From: Flavobacterium sp.
GTDB taxonomy: Bacteria; Bacteroidota; Bacteroidia; Flavobacteriales; Flavobacteriaceae
DNA length: 64,000 nt
Direction: 5' to 3'
Assembly (NCBI RefSeq): GCF_027531705.1
Contig: NZ_JAPZSP010000005.1
Location: forward strand, 1-64,000
Part shown: one piece after another, positions 24,992-33,463 of the stretch
Layout: each line of letters begins with the position of its first letter
Position numbering within the stretch: the first letter of the stretch is position 1
The notes under the pieces: generated by a model
Seen by the model: the letters and a program-made list of their open reading frames with translations, nothing else
Databases searched by the model: none
What the model was told of the DNA's origin: nothing
Made by a program: the position numbers and the translations under genes

Positions 24992-25025
24992 AAAAACGCA
25001 TCCGGTTTTAATCGAATGCGTTTTT
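24992..25025. terminator. Bidirectional terminator closing the surface operon
   Basis: Arms AAAAACGCAT (24992-25001) and ATGCGTTTTT (25016-25025), a perfect 10-bp stem with a 14-base loop. A-rich on one side and T-rich on the other, between convergent lipoprotein and hsp20 genes. Confidence 0.8.
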
Positions 25026-25047
25026 TGATTTTAAGAAACTTTGAAAT

Positions 25048-25479
25048 TTAAGCAATCTCAATCAAACGTTTTGGTTTAGGCAATGCTTCTTCTCTTTTTG
25101 GTAGCGTTACGTGTAAAACACCATTTTCGTATGTTGCATTGATAGAATCAGCATTTACGCTTTCAGGCAAAGTAAAAGCTCTTCTAAAAGAAGAATAACT
25201 AAATTCTCTGCGAGTGTATTTTCCTTGATTGTCTTTCTCTTCTTTTTCAGTTTTTTCTTCAGAAGAAATGGTCAAGACATTGTGGTCAATTTCAATATTA
25301 AAATCTTCTTTTACTTTTCCTGGTGCAGCTAGTTCGATTCCGAAATTTGTATCGGTTTCTTTGATGTTAACAGCAGGAACATTTGCATTGAAATTTTGCA
25401 TTCCGCCTAACCAATCAGGTTTTAATAATTCATCAATAATTGATGGAAATGGTACTGTGTTTCTTTTTATTAAGTTCAT
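25048..25479 (-). CDS. Hsp20/alpha-crystallin small heat shock protein
   Basis: 143 residues, normal for the family. The alpha-crystallin domain (about 40-130) includes FGIELAAPGKVKEDF and the late motif ATYENGVLHVTLPK; the C-terminal tail holds a short Ile/Leu-type anchor region. It acts as an ATP-independent holdase in the cytoplasm. On the minus strand upstream, TTG (25559-25561) and TACATAAT (25533-25540) are 18 bases apart and could be its promoter. Confidence 0.93.
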   Translation of the reverse strand: MNLIKRNTVPFPSIIDELLKPDWLGGMQNFNANVPAVNIKETDTNFGIELAAPGKVKEDFNIEIDHNVLTISSEEKTEKEEKDNQGKYTRREFSYSSFRRAFTLPESVNADSINATYENGVLHVTLPKREEALPKPKRLIEIA

Positions 25480-25530
25480 AGTTGTGATTATTTAAATTAA
25501 ACATTTTTTTAATTACAACTACCCAAAAAC

Positions 25531-25561
25531 AAATTATGTACCAATGCAATTTTTAAGTCAA
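25531..25561 (-). promoter_or_regulatory. Possible hsp20 promoter
   Basis: On the minus strand a TTGAC at 25557-25561 and a TACATAAT at 25533-25540 are arranged like a -35/-10 pair, about 55 bases before the start codon. The palindrome GTCAA-A-TTGAC (25557-25567) overlaps it and may be an operator. Weak evidence. Confidence 0.35.
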
Positions 25562-25639
25562 ATTGACATTTTTAGAATAGAATTTAAACTTGAAAAATGA
25601 AATTTTGACCACTTTAACAATTTGTTAACTGACTAATTT

Positions 25640-26041
25640 TCAGTTGTATTGTTCCTGAAAAACTTCCAATAGAAAGTCAGGATGAACCATTCTAGTTGGT
25701 GAATTCTCCATTGCTTTTAAAACACGTTTTATAGCAAATGGGTTTAATCCCATATTGATTCCGATTTCGTTAATCTTGATTTCTTCACGTTCATGTAAAA
25801 CACCATCACAATGCATCAATAATGCCAAACGGTAAAATTGCTGAATTCGTTCAAACTCACTTTTTATAATTTCACTTCGATGTTCTTCATGAAAAAGTTG
25901 TTTTAGTTCATCATTGCTAATGCCTAATTCCACAGCAACAATTGATAAAAACATATATTCTCTTTCGTGTAATTCACCATCTACAATTGCAAATGCAATC
26001 ATGTCCGATAATAAACTTATTTTTTCTTCTTTTGTATGCAT
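25640..26041 (-). CDS. TerB-like acidic helical protein
   Basis: 133 residues from the ATG at 26039-26041; a TTG immediately before would add one residue. The sequence shows two copies of a DGxLHEREE pattern (VDGELHEREYMF and CDGVLHEREEIK) in helical surroundings, which is the tellurite-resistance TerB fold with paired acidic metal-binding sites. The family is widespread and its role is mostly unknown. It stands alone, without other ter genes in the window. Confidence 0.75.
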   Translation of the reverse strand: MHTKEEKISLLSDMIAFAIVDGELHEREYMFLSIVAVELGISNDELKQLFHEEHRSEIIKSEFERIQQFYRLALLMHCDGVLHEREEIKINEIGINMGLNPFAIKRVLKAMENSPTRMVHPDFLLEVFQEQYN

Positions 26042-26100
26042 CAAAATGATTATTTTTAGCTAAAATATAATTTTTTGTTAATTTTTAAAAATTTATTCGC

Positions 26101-26901
26101 TTGAAATTCATTTTATCACTTTTACTATTTACTTTTTTTGGTTCATCAATGGCTCAAGAAAGCACTGCTAGCAAGCAAGTTTCATCTTTTACGATAGAAG
26201 CACCACAACTAAAAGCTTCTAAGAAAATTTGGCTGTATTTGCCTAAGAATTACGCCACTTCAAAGAAAAAATATCCTGTGATTTATATGCACGATGGACA
26301 AAATTTATTTGATGCCAAAACTTCCTATGTTGGCGAATGGAATGTTGATGAAACACTAGACAGTTTAAATGCACAAGTAATTGTAGTTGGAATTGAGCAT
26401 GGTGGCGAAAAAAGAATGGAAGAATTATCAGCTTATAAAAATGAAAAATACGGCGGTGGCAATGCTGATAATTACCTTGATTTTATAGTAAACACATTAA
26501 AGTCACATATCGATAAAAACTACAGAACCAAAGCAAATGCCAACAATACCTGTCTTTTCGGAAGTTCACTTGGCGGATTGGTTTCATTTTATGGTGCTAT
26601 TAAATATCCTGAAGTTTTTGGTAAAATTGGATGTTTTTCGCCAGCTTTTTGGTTTAATAGAAACGAAATGTTGGCTTTAATGGAAAACACAAACGAGTTC
26701 AAAACTAAAGTCTATTTTTTATGTGGAGACAACGAAGGCGATGATGATATTGTAAAAGATATTAATAATGTTGAAAGTTGGGTAAATTCCAAACGATGTG
26801 AATGCAAGAAGTTGAACAAAAAAGTAATTGTAAAAAATGGTCAACACAACGAAAAATTATGGCGTGAAGGTTTCAAAAAAGCGTACCTTTGGCTGTTTTA
26901 A
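26101..26901 (+). CDS. Secreted esterase, alpha/beta hydrolase (Esterase D type)
   Basis: 266 residues. The start is a TTG at 26101; the encoded KFILSLLLFTFFGSSMAQ is a good signal peptide and no ATG fits better. The catalytic Ser is in LFGSSLGGLVS (GxSxG variant), with a downstream Asp in CGDNEGDDD and a His in NGQHNEKLWREG. It belongs to the putative esterase family that includes enterochelin and feruloyl esterases. Substrate unknown; it lies alone between the TerB-like and DUF1456 genes. Confidence 0.85.
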   Translation: MKFILSLLLFTFFGSSMAQESTASKQVSSFTIEAPQLKASKKIWLYLPKNYATSKKKYPVIYMHDGQNLFDAKTSYVGEWNVDETLDSLNAQVIVVGIEHGGEKRMEELSAYKNEKYGGGNADNYLDFIVNTLKSHIDKNYRTKANANNTCLFGSSLGGLVSFYGAIKYPEVFGKIGCFSPAFWFNRNEMLALMENTNEFKTKVYFLCGDNEGDDDIVKDINNVESWVNSKRCECKKLNKKVIVKNGQHNEKLWREGFKKAYLWLF

Positions 26902-26903
26902 AA

Positions 26904-26985
26904 CGGTATAATGTAACATTGTATGTTGTATACTGAAAAGTGTAAATTACAATAATACATTATACAACAATACAGTAATCAATAA
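26904..26985. repeat. AT-rich dispersed repeat with inverted words
   Basis: The stretch is made of the words TGTATAATGTA, ATTGTA and TTGTATA in both orientations, for example ATTGTATGTTGTATAC at the left and CATTATACAACAATACAG at the right. It fills the whole gap between the esterase and the DUF1456 gene. It looks like a degenerate intergenic repeat and not a coding or regulatory site. Confidence 0.5.
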
Positions 26986-26989
26986 AAAA

Positions 26990-27424
26990 ATGAACAACAA
27001 CGATATTTTCAAAAAACTACGTGTGGCTTTAATGCTTCGAGATGACCAAATAGTTGATATTTTGCAATTAGTCGATTTCAGAATTACAAAATCAGAATTG
27101 GGTGCCTTTTTTCGTGATGAAAAACATGAGAATTTCATGGAATGTGGCGATCAGGTTTTGCGCAATTTTTTGAACGGATTAATTATTCACTTGCGTGGAA
27201 CAAAGGAAAATCCTAAAAATCCAAATGAAGTTTTGGCTAAACTTAAAGCGGAAATTCCTAAGAAAGAAACCACTAAACCTAGACCAGAATTTAAAGCAAC
27301 TCCCAAAGTTGATTTTAAGAAAAAACCAGCTTCCAAAGCAAAATCATTTGACAAAAAAGGAACACCAAAAGTGCAAGTGGTAGAAAAAGTACAATTCAAA
27401 AACGGAAAAAATAAAAAAGCATAA
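26990..27424 (+). CDS. DUF1456 family protein (YehS-like)
   Basis: 144 residues. The first 75 have two DUF1456 half-repeats: NDIFKKLRVALMLRDDQIVDIL, written in parts as NDIFKKLR and MLRDDQI, then VLRNFLNGLIIHLRG. A Lys/Pro-rich basic tail (about 80-144) follows and may contact nucleic acid. The family occurs widely in proteobacteria and Flavobacteria, role unknown. Its neighbour aroE is convergent. Confidence 0.82.
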   Translation: MNNNDIFKKLRVALMLRDDQIVDILQLVDFRITKSELGAFFRDEKHENFMECGDQVLRNFLNGLIIHLRGTKENPKNPNEVLAKLKAEIPKKETTKPRPEFKATPKVDFKKKPASKAKSFDKKGTPKVQVVEKVQFKNGKNKKA

Positions 27425-27450
27425 ACTCTAATTTTCATTAAGTACTGCAT

Positions 27451-27476
27451 TGTCACCCTGAGCGCAGTCGAAGGGT
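27451..27476. repeat. Dispersed intergenic repeat with CCCTGAGCGCAGTCGAAGGG core
   Basis: The core at 27456-27475 ends in a partial inverted repeat (CCCT and AGGG). This word is familiar from intergenic regions of many Bacteroidetes genomes, usually near gene ends. Here it lies between the convergent DUF1456 and aroE genes. One copy only in the window. Confidence 0.55.
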
Positions 27477-27503
27477 TTTGTTTTAATTATAGTCTTTAAA
27501 AAC

Positions 27504-28250
27504 TTATTTATTCCAAATTTTCCAAGCTTTTTCCGCCTGAAAAACTAGCATTTCGTAACCGTTTTTTATGGTTGCGCCTTTCTTTTTAGCTTTTTTAAGA
27601 AATTGCGTTTCTTCTGGATTGTAAATCAAGTCAAAAGCAATGTGTTTTTCGGTAAAAAACTCATATGGAATAGGAGGAAAGTCTTTGATATTAGGATGCG
27701 TTCCAAGTGGCGTACAGTTGATTATGATTTGGTAATTATCAAAAGTAGTCGCATTAACATGATTATAATCAATAGTTTTTTCTGAAGCTTCTCTCGAAAC
27801 AAAAGCAAAATTGATATCTAAATCTTCCAATGCAAATGCAACCGCTTTAGCAGCACCACCAGTTCCGAGAATTAAAGCCTTTTTATGATGCGGTTGCAAA
27901 AGTGGTTCAAGCGATTTTTTAAAACCGTACCAATCAGAATTGTACCCTTTTAGGTTTCCTTTTTTAGTGAATCGAATAACATTTACAGCTCCAATTTTAA
28001 AGGCTTTATCCGAAAGCAAATCTAAAAATGGAATTACTGCTTCCTTGTAGGGAATGGTAACGTTCAATCCTTTCAAAGTTGGATTATTCTTCAAAACTGT
28101 TGGAAATTCATCAATTGAAGGAATATCAAAATTTTCATATTTGCAATCTTCAAATAATGGATCAGAAAATTTTTCAGTAAAATATTTTTTTGAAAATGAA
28201 TACGAAATGTCTTTTCCTAGTAATCCGAATTTTTTATGATTGGTTTCCAA
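27504..28250 (-). CDS. aroE: Shikimate dehydrogenase
   Basis: 248 residues from a TTG start at 28248-28250. The frame stays open to a GTG at 28292, but that lies inside a repeat and would add 14 atypical residues. The enzyme reduces 3-dehydroshikimate with NADPH in aromatic amino-acid synthesis. Seen are the substrate site GKDISYSFS, the catalytic Lys in NVTIPYKE, the nucleotide-binding LGTGGAAKAVAFAL, NCTPLGTHP and the late GYEMLVFQAEKAW. Confidence 0.93.
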   Translation of the reverse strand: METNHKKFGLLGKDISYSFSKKYFTEKFSDPLFEDCKYENFDIPSIDEFPTVLKNNPTLKGLNVTIPYKEAVIPFLDLLSDKAFKIGAVNVIRFTKKGNLKGYNSDWYGFKKSLEPLLQPHHKKALILGTGGAAKAVAFALEDLDINFAFVSREASEKTIDYNHVNATTFDNYQIIINCTPLGTHPNIKDFPPIPYEFFTEKHIAFDLIYNPEETQFLKKAKKKGATIKNGYEMLVFQAEKAWKIWNK

Positions 28251-28278
28251 TTTGTAGTTATTAATTATTAAAAAAATA

Positions 28279-28409
28279 GACACGAATTGCACTAATTTGC
28301 ACCAATTCGTGTCTTAAATATATATTTCACGAATTTTCTGTTTTGCTGAATTTTTGTGAAATTAAAGCGAAAAATAATTTGTGTAAATCAGTGTAATTCG
28401 TGATGAAAT
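28279..28409. repeat. Dispersed CACGAATT/AATTCGTG inverted-repeat element, copy 1
   Basis: Arms GACACGAATT (28279-28288) and AATTCGTGTC (28304-28313) are perfectly inverted. A second, wider pair TTTCACGAATT (28326-28336) and AATTCGTGATGAAA (28396-28409) follows. Words such as TTTGCAC and GTGTAAAT fill the inside. A related element is at 31187-31314. It occupies the gap between aroE and the TPR gene. Confidence 0.65.
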
Positions 28410-28411
28410 AG

Positions 28412-29806
28412 TTACTTCTTATGTTTCTTTATAAAATTCTGAACGTTTTTTCTAGCCCAAACAACAGGGAATAATTCTTCCAAAACTGTTATGTTATTTG
28501 AATTCAAACGCAATCCGTTGCTTAAATGGAAAGTTGCTTTTTCTTCTTCATTTAGCATAAAATAAATACCAGCTAAACGGTATTCAATTTCGAATTGTTC
28601 AGGGAAATATTCACACGCTTGTAATAAAGTGAAAGCTGCTGTTTCAAATTCACCTAAATATTGTAAAATGTCAACCCAAAACAACCATGTATCTAATTGA
28701 TAATCACCATTTTCAACGGCTTTTCTGTATCCAAATTCAGCTTCTTCAAATAAATTCAATGATTTATTTATGGTAGCAAAACGTTTCCAGTACAATCTAT
28801 TTTCGTTATCAATTGCTAATGCTTTGTTTACATAATAAAGCGCTTTGTCAAAGTTTTTTTGGCGAACATAAAAATCAGTAATAGCAATCCAACCCTTGTC
28901 TAATAGAGGATCTTCGTGAACCGTTTGATTAAAATATTTTAAGGCTTCTACTTTATTTCCTAATTTTTCAAAACATTTTCCAATGCGTAAAAGCGCATAA
29001 GAAGTGGCGTCTTCCAATTCGATTGTACGTTGATAACTTTCGATAGCATCTTCGTAGCGTTTTAATCTTTCATAAGCTTTTGCTTTTTCCATGAATGCAC
29101 CCATAAAATCCTCGTCTATAAGGGTTGCATAGTCAAAAGCACGAATGGCTTCTTCGTATTTTTTCAAACCATAACTCAAGCGACCAATTTGGTGCCAAGC
29201 AATTTCACTATAGGGATTTTTGTCAATGTATTTTTCTAAAAAAGCGATTGCTTCTTCATTTTGATCTAAAAATTCATAACAATAAACAACGTTATATAAC
29301 GCTGATTGATCGTCAAAATCTTCTTCCAAACATTTGGTAAAGTTTTCTTTTGCCAATTCTAAACTATCCATAAAAAGATATTCCATACCTATCAAGTTAT
29401 AAACATCGGCAAAATCATCGGTATATTTTAAAGCTTCTTGAAGCAACTCTACTGCTTTTTCGTGATTATCACGTTTAGAATAGATATTGGCTTTTTGAAT
29501 GTAAATTTCTTCGTTAGTTGGCTCGATTGCGTATAATTCGTTTAGCAATTTTTCGGCAACATCGAGTTTGTCTTCGTACACTAGCATTTCAACCTGAACC
29601 AACTTTAATCCAGTAGATTTTGGATGTTGTTCAAGAGCCAATTTTAGCGCTTTTTTGGCCAAATTGGCTTTACCCATATCAAGATAATGAAGAATGATTT
29701 CTTCAAATTCTTCCGAATCAAAGAAGAGCACCTTATTGGTTTTCAACATCGATTCGAACTTTGATAATGACAAGTTATAGTCTTCTTCTTCGTCGCTTAA
29801 TTGCAT
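28412..29806 (-). CDS. Tetratricopeptide repeat protein, cytoplasmic
   Basis: 464 residues without signal peptide, acidic. At least ten TPR units are recognisable, for example ADVYNLIGMEYLFMDSLELA, KKYEEAIRAFDYATLIDEDF and KRYEDAIESYQRTIELED. It should be a solenoid that binds partner proteins. The gene is well conserved in the Flavobacteriaceae as far as I recall, but no partner is suggested by the neighbours (aroE and an aminotransferase). Role unknown. Confidence 0.85.
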   Translation of the reverse strand: MQLSDEEEDYNLSLSKFESMLKTNKVLFFDSEEFEEIILHYLDMGKANLAKKALKLALEQHPKSTGLKLVQVEMLVYEDKLDVAEKLLNELYAIEPTNEEIYIQKANIYSKRDNHEKAVELLQEALKYTDDFADVYNLIGMEYLFMDSLELAKENFTKCLEEDFDDQSALYNVVYCYEFLDQNEEAIAFLEKYIDKNPYSEIAWHQIGRLSYGLKKYEEAIRAFDYATLIDEDFMGAFMEKAKAYERLKRYEDAIESYQRTIELEDATSYALLRIGKCFEKLGNKVEALKYFNQTVHEDPLLDKGWIAITDFYVRQKNFDKALYYVNKALAIDNENRLYWKRFATINKSLNLFEEAEFGYRKAVENGDYQLDTWLFWVDILQYLGEFETAAFTLLQACEYFPEQFEIEYRLAGIYFMLNEEEKATFHLSNGLRLNSNNITVLEELFPVVWARKNVQNFIKKHKK

Positions 29807-29909
29807 ACTTTTTGTATTTAGATTAGCTTAAATAAAAGTAAGCAAAATCTTTGTGATAGGGAAAAATTGGTTTTTTGTTTTGAACAATTTAATTAACAAG
29901 TTTTTGGTA

Positions 29910-31097
29910 TTATAACTTGCTTTGAATTTCATCCATCACTTCTAAAATAATCGCGCAACCTTCACGAATTTCGTCTTCAGAAATTGTTAACGGTGGAGTT
30001 ATTCTGATAGCGCAACCTTCAAACAGCAACCAAAATAAAATCAAACCTTTATCTTGACAACGCAAAATAACTTGATTTGTTATTTCGGTATCGCTAGTCA
30101 TGGCGGCAAGCATTAACCCTTTTCCTCTAATTTCTTGTATCAAAGGATGTACCAAAAGTGTTCTAAAAAGTTTTTCTTTTTCTAAAGCGGCTTGCATAAG
30201 GTTGGTTTCAATCACTTCTTGTAGTGTAGCCAAGCAAGCAGCAGCTATGACAGGATGTCCGCCAAAAGTGGTAATATGACCAAGTTTTGGATCGTGACTT
30301 AGTAAGTCCATGTATTTTTCATGGGCAACAAATGCGCCAACTGGCATTCCGCCACCCATTCCTTTTCCGATAACAATTACATCAGGAATGACATTATAAT
30401 TTTCAAAACCAAATAGTTTTCCTGTTCTGCCAAAACCTGGTTGGATTTCGTCAATAATTAGTAAAGCACCAACTTCGTCACAACGCTTTTTTACTTTGGT
30501 CAAAAAACCATTTTGAGGTTCTATAAAACCTGCGCCACCTTGAATACTTTCTAAAATTATTCCTGCTGTTTTGGTAGTTATTTTTTCTAAATCGGCTTCG
30601 TTATTGAACGTTATAAAATCAACATCGGGAATCAACGGACGAAAAACTTGTTTGCGTTCTTCAAAACCCATAACACTCATTGAACCCATTGTATTTCCGT
30701 GATAGGCATTGTGACACGAAATCAATTGACTTCTTCCGGTTACCCTACGAACCAACTTCAATGCACCTTCTGTAGCTTCGGTTCCAGAATTTACCAAATA
30801 AACTTTATTCAAACTTTCAGGTAAATTTTCAACCAATAATTTACAATATTGAACGGCTGGACTTTGCGAATATTCGCCATAAACCATTACATGAGAATAT
30901 TTATCCAACTGATCTTTTATGGCTTGATTTACACGCGGATGCTGATGACCAAGAGAACAAGCCGAAACACCAGCTACAAAATCTAAATATTTTTTGTTAT
31001 TTGTATCGTAAATATAAGAACCAATTGCATGTGAAACTTCCATTCCGAGTGGATAAGGCGAAGTTTGTGCTTGGTATTTTAGAAAGTCGTTATTCAT
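29910..31097 (-). CDS. Class III (aspartate aminotransferase family) PLP enzyme
   Basis: 395 residues from the ATG at 31095-31097; an upstream start at 31127 would add ten residues. Fold-type I class III features are clear: VNSGTEATEGALKLVRR (phosphate/PLP), ILIDEIQPGFGRTGKLF-like segment at the middle and the PLP lysine in VIGKGMGGGMP. These enzymes transfer amino groups of omega-amino acids, such as ornithine, acetylornithine or 4-aminobutyrate. Lacking arg genes next to it, the substrate stays open. Confidence 0.88.
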   Translation of the reverse strand: MNNDFLKYQAQTSPYPLGMEVSHAIGSYIYDTNNKKYLDFVAGVSACSLGHQHPRVNQAIKDQLDKYSHVMVYGEYSQSPAVQYCKLLVENLPESLNKVYLVNSGTEATEGALKLVRRVTGRSQLISCHNAYHGNTMGSMSVMGFEERKQVFRPLIPDVDFITFNNEADLEKITTKTAGIILESIQGGAGFIEPQNGFLTKVKKRCDEVGALLIIDEIQPGFGRTGKLFGFENYNVIPDVIVIGKGMGGGMPVGAFVAHEKYMDLLSHDPKLGHITTFGGHPVIAAACLATLQEVIETNLMQAALEKEKLFRTLLVHPLIQEIRGKGLMLAAMTSDTEITNQVILRCQDKGLILFWLLFEGCAIRITPPLTISEDEIREGCAIILEVMDEIQSKL

Positions 31098-31186
31098 TAT
31101 AAAATGAGTCTTTTTTTGATGAGGCAAAATTAGGAAAAACGGCGCAACTATTTCTATTTTAAAAGAAAACTATTTACAGCTTTTTC

Positions 31187-31314
31187 AACACAAATTGCAC
31201 ATATTCGCACGAAAGGTTGGGATTCAATATTTCACTAATTTTTTCTAGTCAGTTTGATTTGTGAAATATGACTTTAAATTGAATTAATTTGTGTTAATTC
31301 GTGTAATTTGTGTT
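31187..31314. repeat. Dispersed inverted-repeat element, copy 2
   Basis: Outer arms AACACAAATT (31187-31196) and AATTTGTGTT (31305-31314) pair perfectly; nested inside are ATATTTCAC (31227-31235) and GTGAAATAT (31261-31269). The right arm continues as TTAATTCGTGTAATTTGTG, the same word family as the element at 28279-28409. It takes up most of the 309-base gap between the divergent aminotransferase and amylase genes. Confidence 0.65.
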
Positions 31315-31368
31315 TTTTTTCAATTTACGAATAATTTATAAGTTGACTGAAAAGTCGATTTCAATTTT

Positions 31369-31376
31369 TATATTTG
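31369..31376 (+). promoter_or_regulatory. Probable -7 promoter element of the amylase gene
   Basis: TATATTTG fits the flavobacterial -7 consensus TANNTTTG and lies 30 bases before the amylase start codon. A TTG of the -33 type at the standard spacing is not obvious. Confidence 0.5.
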
Positions 31377-31406
31377 TCAAATGATGCTTTTTAAAATAAA
31401 GATACA

Positions 31407-33278
31407 ATGAAAAAAATAATACTTCTGGCTTTGATAAGTTTAACTTTCTCTGTCAATGCACAATACAAAAAACATAAGTCAAACACCAAAAAACATAAAA
31501 AAGTTACCGTTGTGGAAAAAAAGAAAGTAGTTTACCAAGTTTTTACAAGATTGTTCGGAAATCAAAACACAAACAACAAACCTTGGGCAACTTTAGAAGA
31601 AAATGGTGTTGGAAAATTCAACGATTTTACAGATAAAGCATTACAAGAAATTAAAAATTTAGGTGTAACGCATATTTGGTACACAGGTGTTCCGCATCAT
31701 GCTTTGGTTAGAGATTACACTAATATTGGCATTTCAAATGATGATCCAGAAGTTGTAAAAGGTCGTGCAGGTTCGCCTTATGCTGTGAAAGATTATTATA
31801 ATGTTAATCCAGATTTGGCTGTAAATCCAGCAAAAAGATTGGAAGAATTTGAAGCTTTGATTGCTCGAACGCACAAAAACGGTTTGCAATTGCTTATAGA
31901 CATTGTTCCCAATCATATTGCACGAAAATATGAAGGAAAAAATAATCCGAAAGGCGTTCGAGATTTTGGTGCAGATGATAATAAAAATGTTGAATATGAC
32001 AGAAATAATAACTTCTACTATATTCCCGGACAAGCATTTCAGGTGCCAACGTCGGATAATTACCAACCTTTGAATGGAGAAAAGAATCCACTTATTGATG
32101 GAAAATTTGATGAAAATCCAGCAAAATGGACAGGAAATGGTTCTCGTTTGGCAAAACCCGATATAAATGATTGGTACGAAACGGTAAAAGTAAATTATGG
32201 AATAAAACCAAATGGTTCAAAAGATTTTCCTGAATTGCCAGCCGAATATGCTAAAAAATCATACAAAGAACATTTCAATTTTTGGAAAGATAAAGACGTT
32301 CCTAATTCATGGAAAAAATTTAGAGATATTGCTTTGTATTGGACAGCAAAAGGTGTTGATGGTTTTAGATATGATATGGCTGAAATGGTGCCTTATGAGT
32401 TTTGGAGTTATATGAATTCGGCCATCAAAATGAAAAATCCTAATGCGTTTTTGTTGGCAGAAGTTTATAATCCTAATGAATACAGAAACTATATTCACTT
32501 CGGAAAAATGGATTATCTGTATGACAAAGTGGAAACCTATGACCATTTGAAAGCCGTAATTCACGGAAAAACGTGGCCAGATGGATTGACAGCTATTCAA
32601 AATCATTTGAGTGATATAGAACATCATATGCTACATTTTTTAGATAATCATGACGAACAACGATTGGCAAGTCCTGAATTTGCTGGAAGTGGCGAACGTG
32701 GAAAACCTTTGATGGTCATTTCAACAACTTTGAGCTCGGCACCAACAATGGTCTATTTTGGGCAAGAAGTAGGCGAAGCAGGAAACGAAGATGCTGGTTT
32801 TGGTAAGCGTTCACGAACATCAATTTTTGATTATATCGGAGTTCCAAGTCACCAAAGATGGATGAATGATGGAAAGTTTGATGGTGGACAATTGTCAGAA
32901 TCTGAGAAAGAATTGAGAGATTTTTACAAACGACTTTTGAATTTTTCTATAAAAAGTGATGCTTTGATGGGCAAATTCCAAGAAATTCAAACCGTTAACA
33001 GAAATGAAACCGCAAATTACGGACATAATGTGTATTCATTTGTGCGTTGGTCAGCTACCGAAAAACTAATAATTGTTTCTAATTTATCGCCTGATTATAC
33101 TGAAAATTTTGATTTGAAAATCCCAGCTGATGTAATTTCAAACTGGAAATTAAAAGACGGAAGTTATACCATAAATGACCAATTATACGGAAGCTCCGCT
33201 ATTTTGAAAGTAGAAAATGGAGTAGGAGTTGTGAAAGTAGCTTTGGGGAAAAGTGAAAGTTTCATTTATAAATTATAA
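31407..33278 (+). CDS. Secreted alpha-amylase family (GH13) enzyme
   Basis: 623 residues with a signal peptide ending at Val-Asn-Ala-Gln and then a strongly basic linker. The GH13 barrel has all three acids: Asp323 (nucleophile) in GFRYDMAEM, Glu352 (acid/base) in LLAEVYNP and Asp416 in FLDNHDEQR. The early region HIWYTGVPHHA and LLIDIVPNH are further family motifs. A C-terminal beta domain starts near residue 530. It should cleave alpha-1,4 glucans outside the cytoplasm. No SusCD genes are nearby, so it is not in a typical utilisation locus here. Confidence 0.94.
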   Translation: MKKIILLALISLTFSVNAQYKKHKSNTKKHKKVTVVEKKKVVYQVFTRLFGNQNTNNKPWATLEENGVGKFNDFTDKALQEIKNLGVTHIWYTGVPHHALVRDYTNIGISNDDPEVVKGRAGSPYAVKDYYNVNPDLAVNPAKRLEEFEALIARTHKNGLQLLIDIVPNHIARKYEGKNNPKGVRDFGADDNKNVEYDRNNNFYYIPGQAFQVPTSDNYQPLNGEKNPLIDGKFDENPAKWTGNGSRLAKPDINDWYETVKVNYGIKPNGSKDFPELPAEYAKKSYKEHFNFWKDKDVPNSWKKFRDIALYWTAKGVDGFRYDMAEMVPYEFWSYMNSAIKMKNPNAFLLAEVYNPNEYRNYIHFGKMDYLYDKVETYDHLKAVIHGKTWPDGLTAIQNHLSDIEHHMLHFLDNHDEQRLASPEFAGSGERGKPLMVISTTLSSAPTMVYFGQEVGEAGNEDAGFGKRSRTSIFDYIGVPSHQRWMNDGKFDGGQLSESEKELRDFYKRLLNFSIKSDALMGKFQEIQTVNRNETANYGHNVYSFVRWSATEKLIIVSNLSPDYTENFDLKIPADVISNWKLKDGSYTINDQLYGSSAILKVENGVGVVKVALGKSESFIYKL

Positions 33279-33289
33279 TTTGTTTAAGT

Positions 33290-33316
33290 AAAAAGGTCAA
33301 ATTGCGTCTTTTTTTA
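33290..33316 (+). terminator. Terminator of the amylase gene
   Basis: An A5G...CT5 stem with two wobble pairs and one bulge runs from 33290 to 33313, with a CAA/TTG tip and T residues beyond. An additional outer inverted repeat, TGTTTAAGT (33281-33289) and ACTTAAACA (33323-33331), surrounds it. Confidence 0.6.
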
Positions 33317-33463
33317 TATTTGACTTAAACAGTTGTTATTTAATGAGTTGTAAATGTTAAAATTTACTTAAAACAAGTTGCTTTGTTCTAATTTAGTATT
33401 TGCAAATAACAGCTAAGTTGCTGTTTAACAAATTTGTACAACTAAACTTAAAACAAATCGACT

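Noticed and set aside
26911..26919. A further TGTAACA-like site (ATGTAACAT) after the esterase gene
   Set aside because: Lacks the paired TGTTACA arm and is part of an AT-rich repeat with TGTA words.
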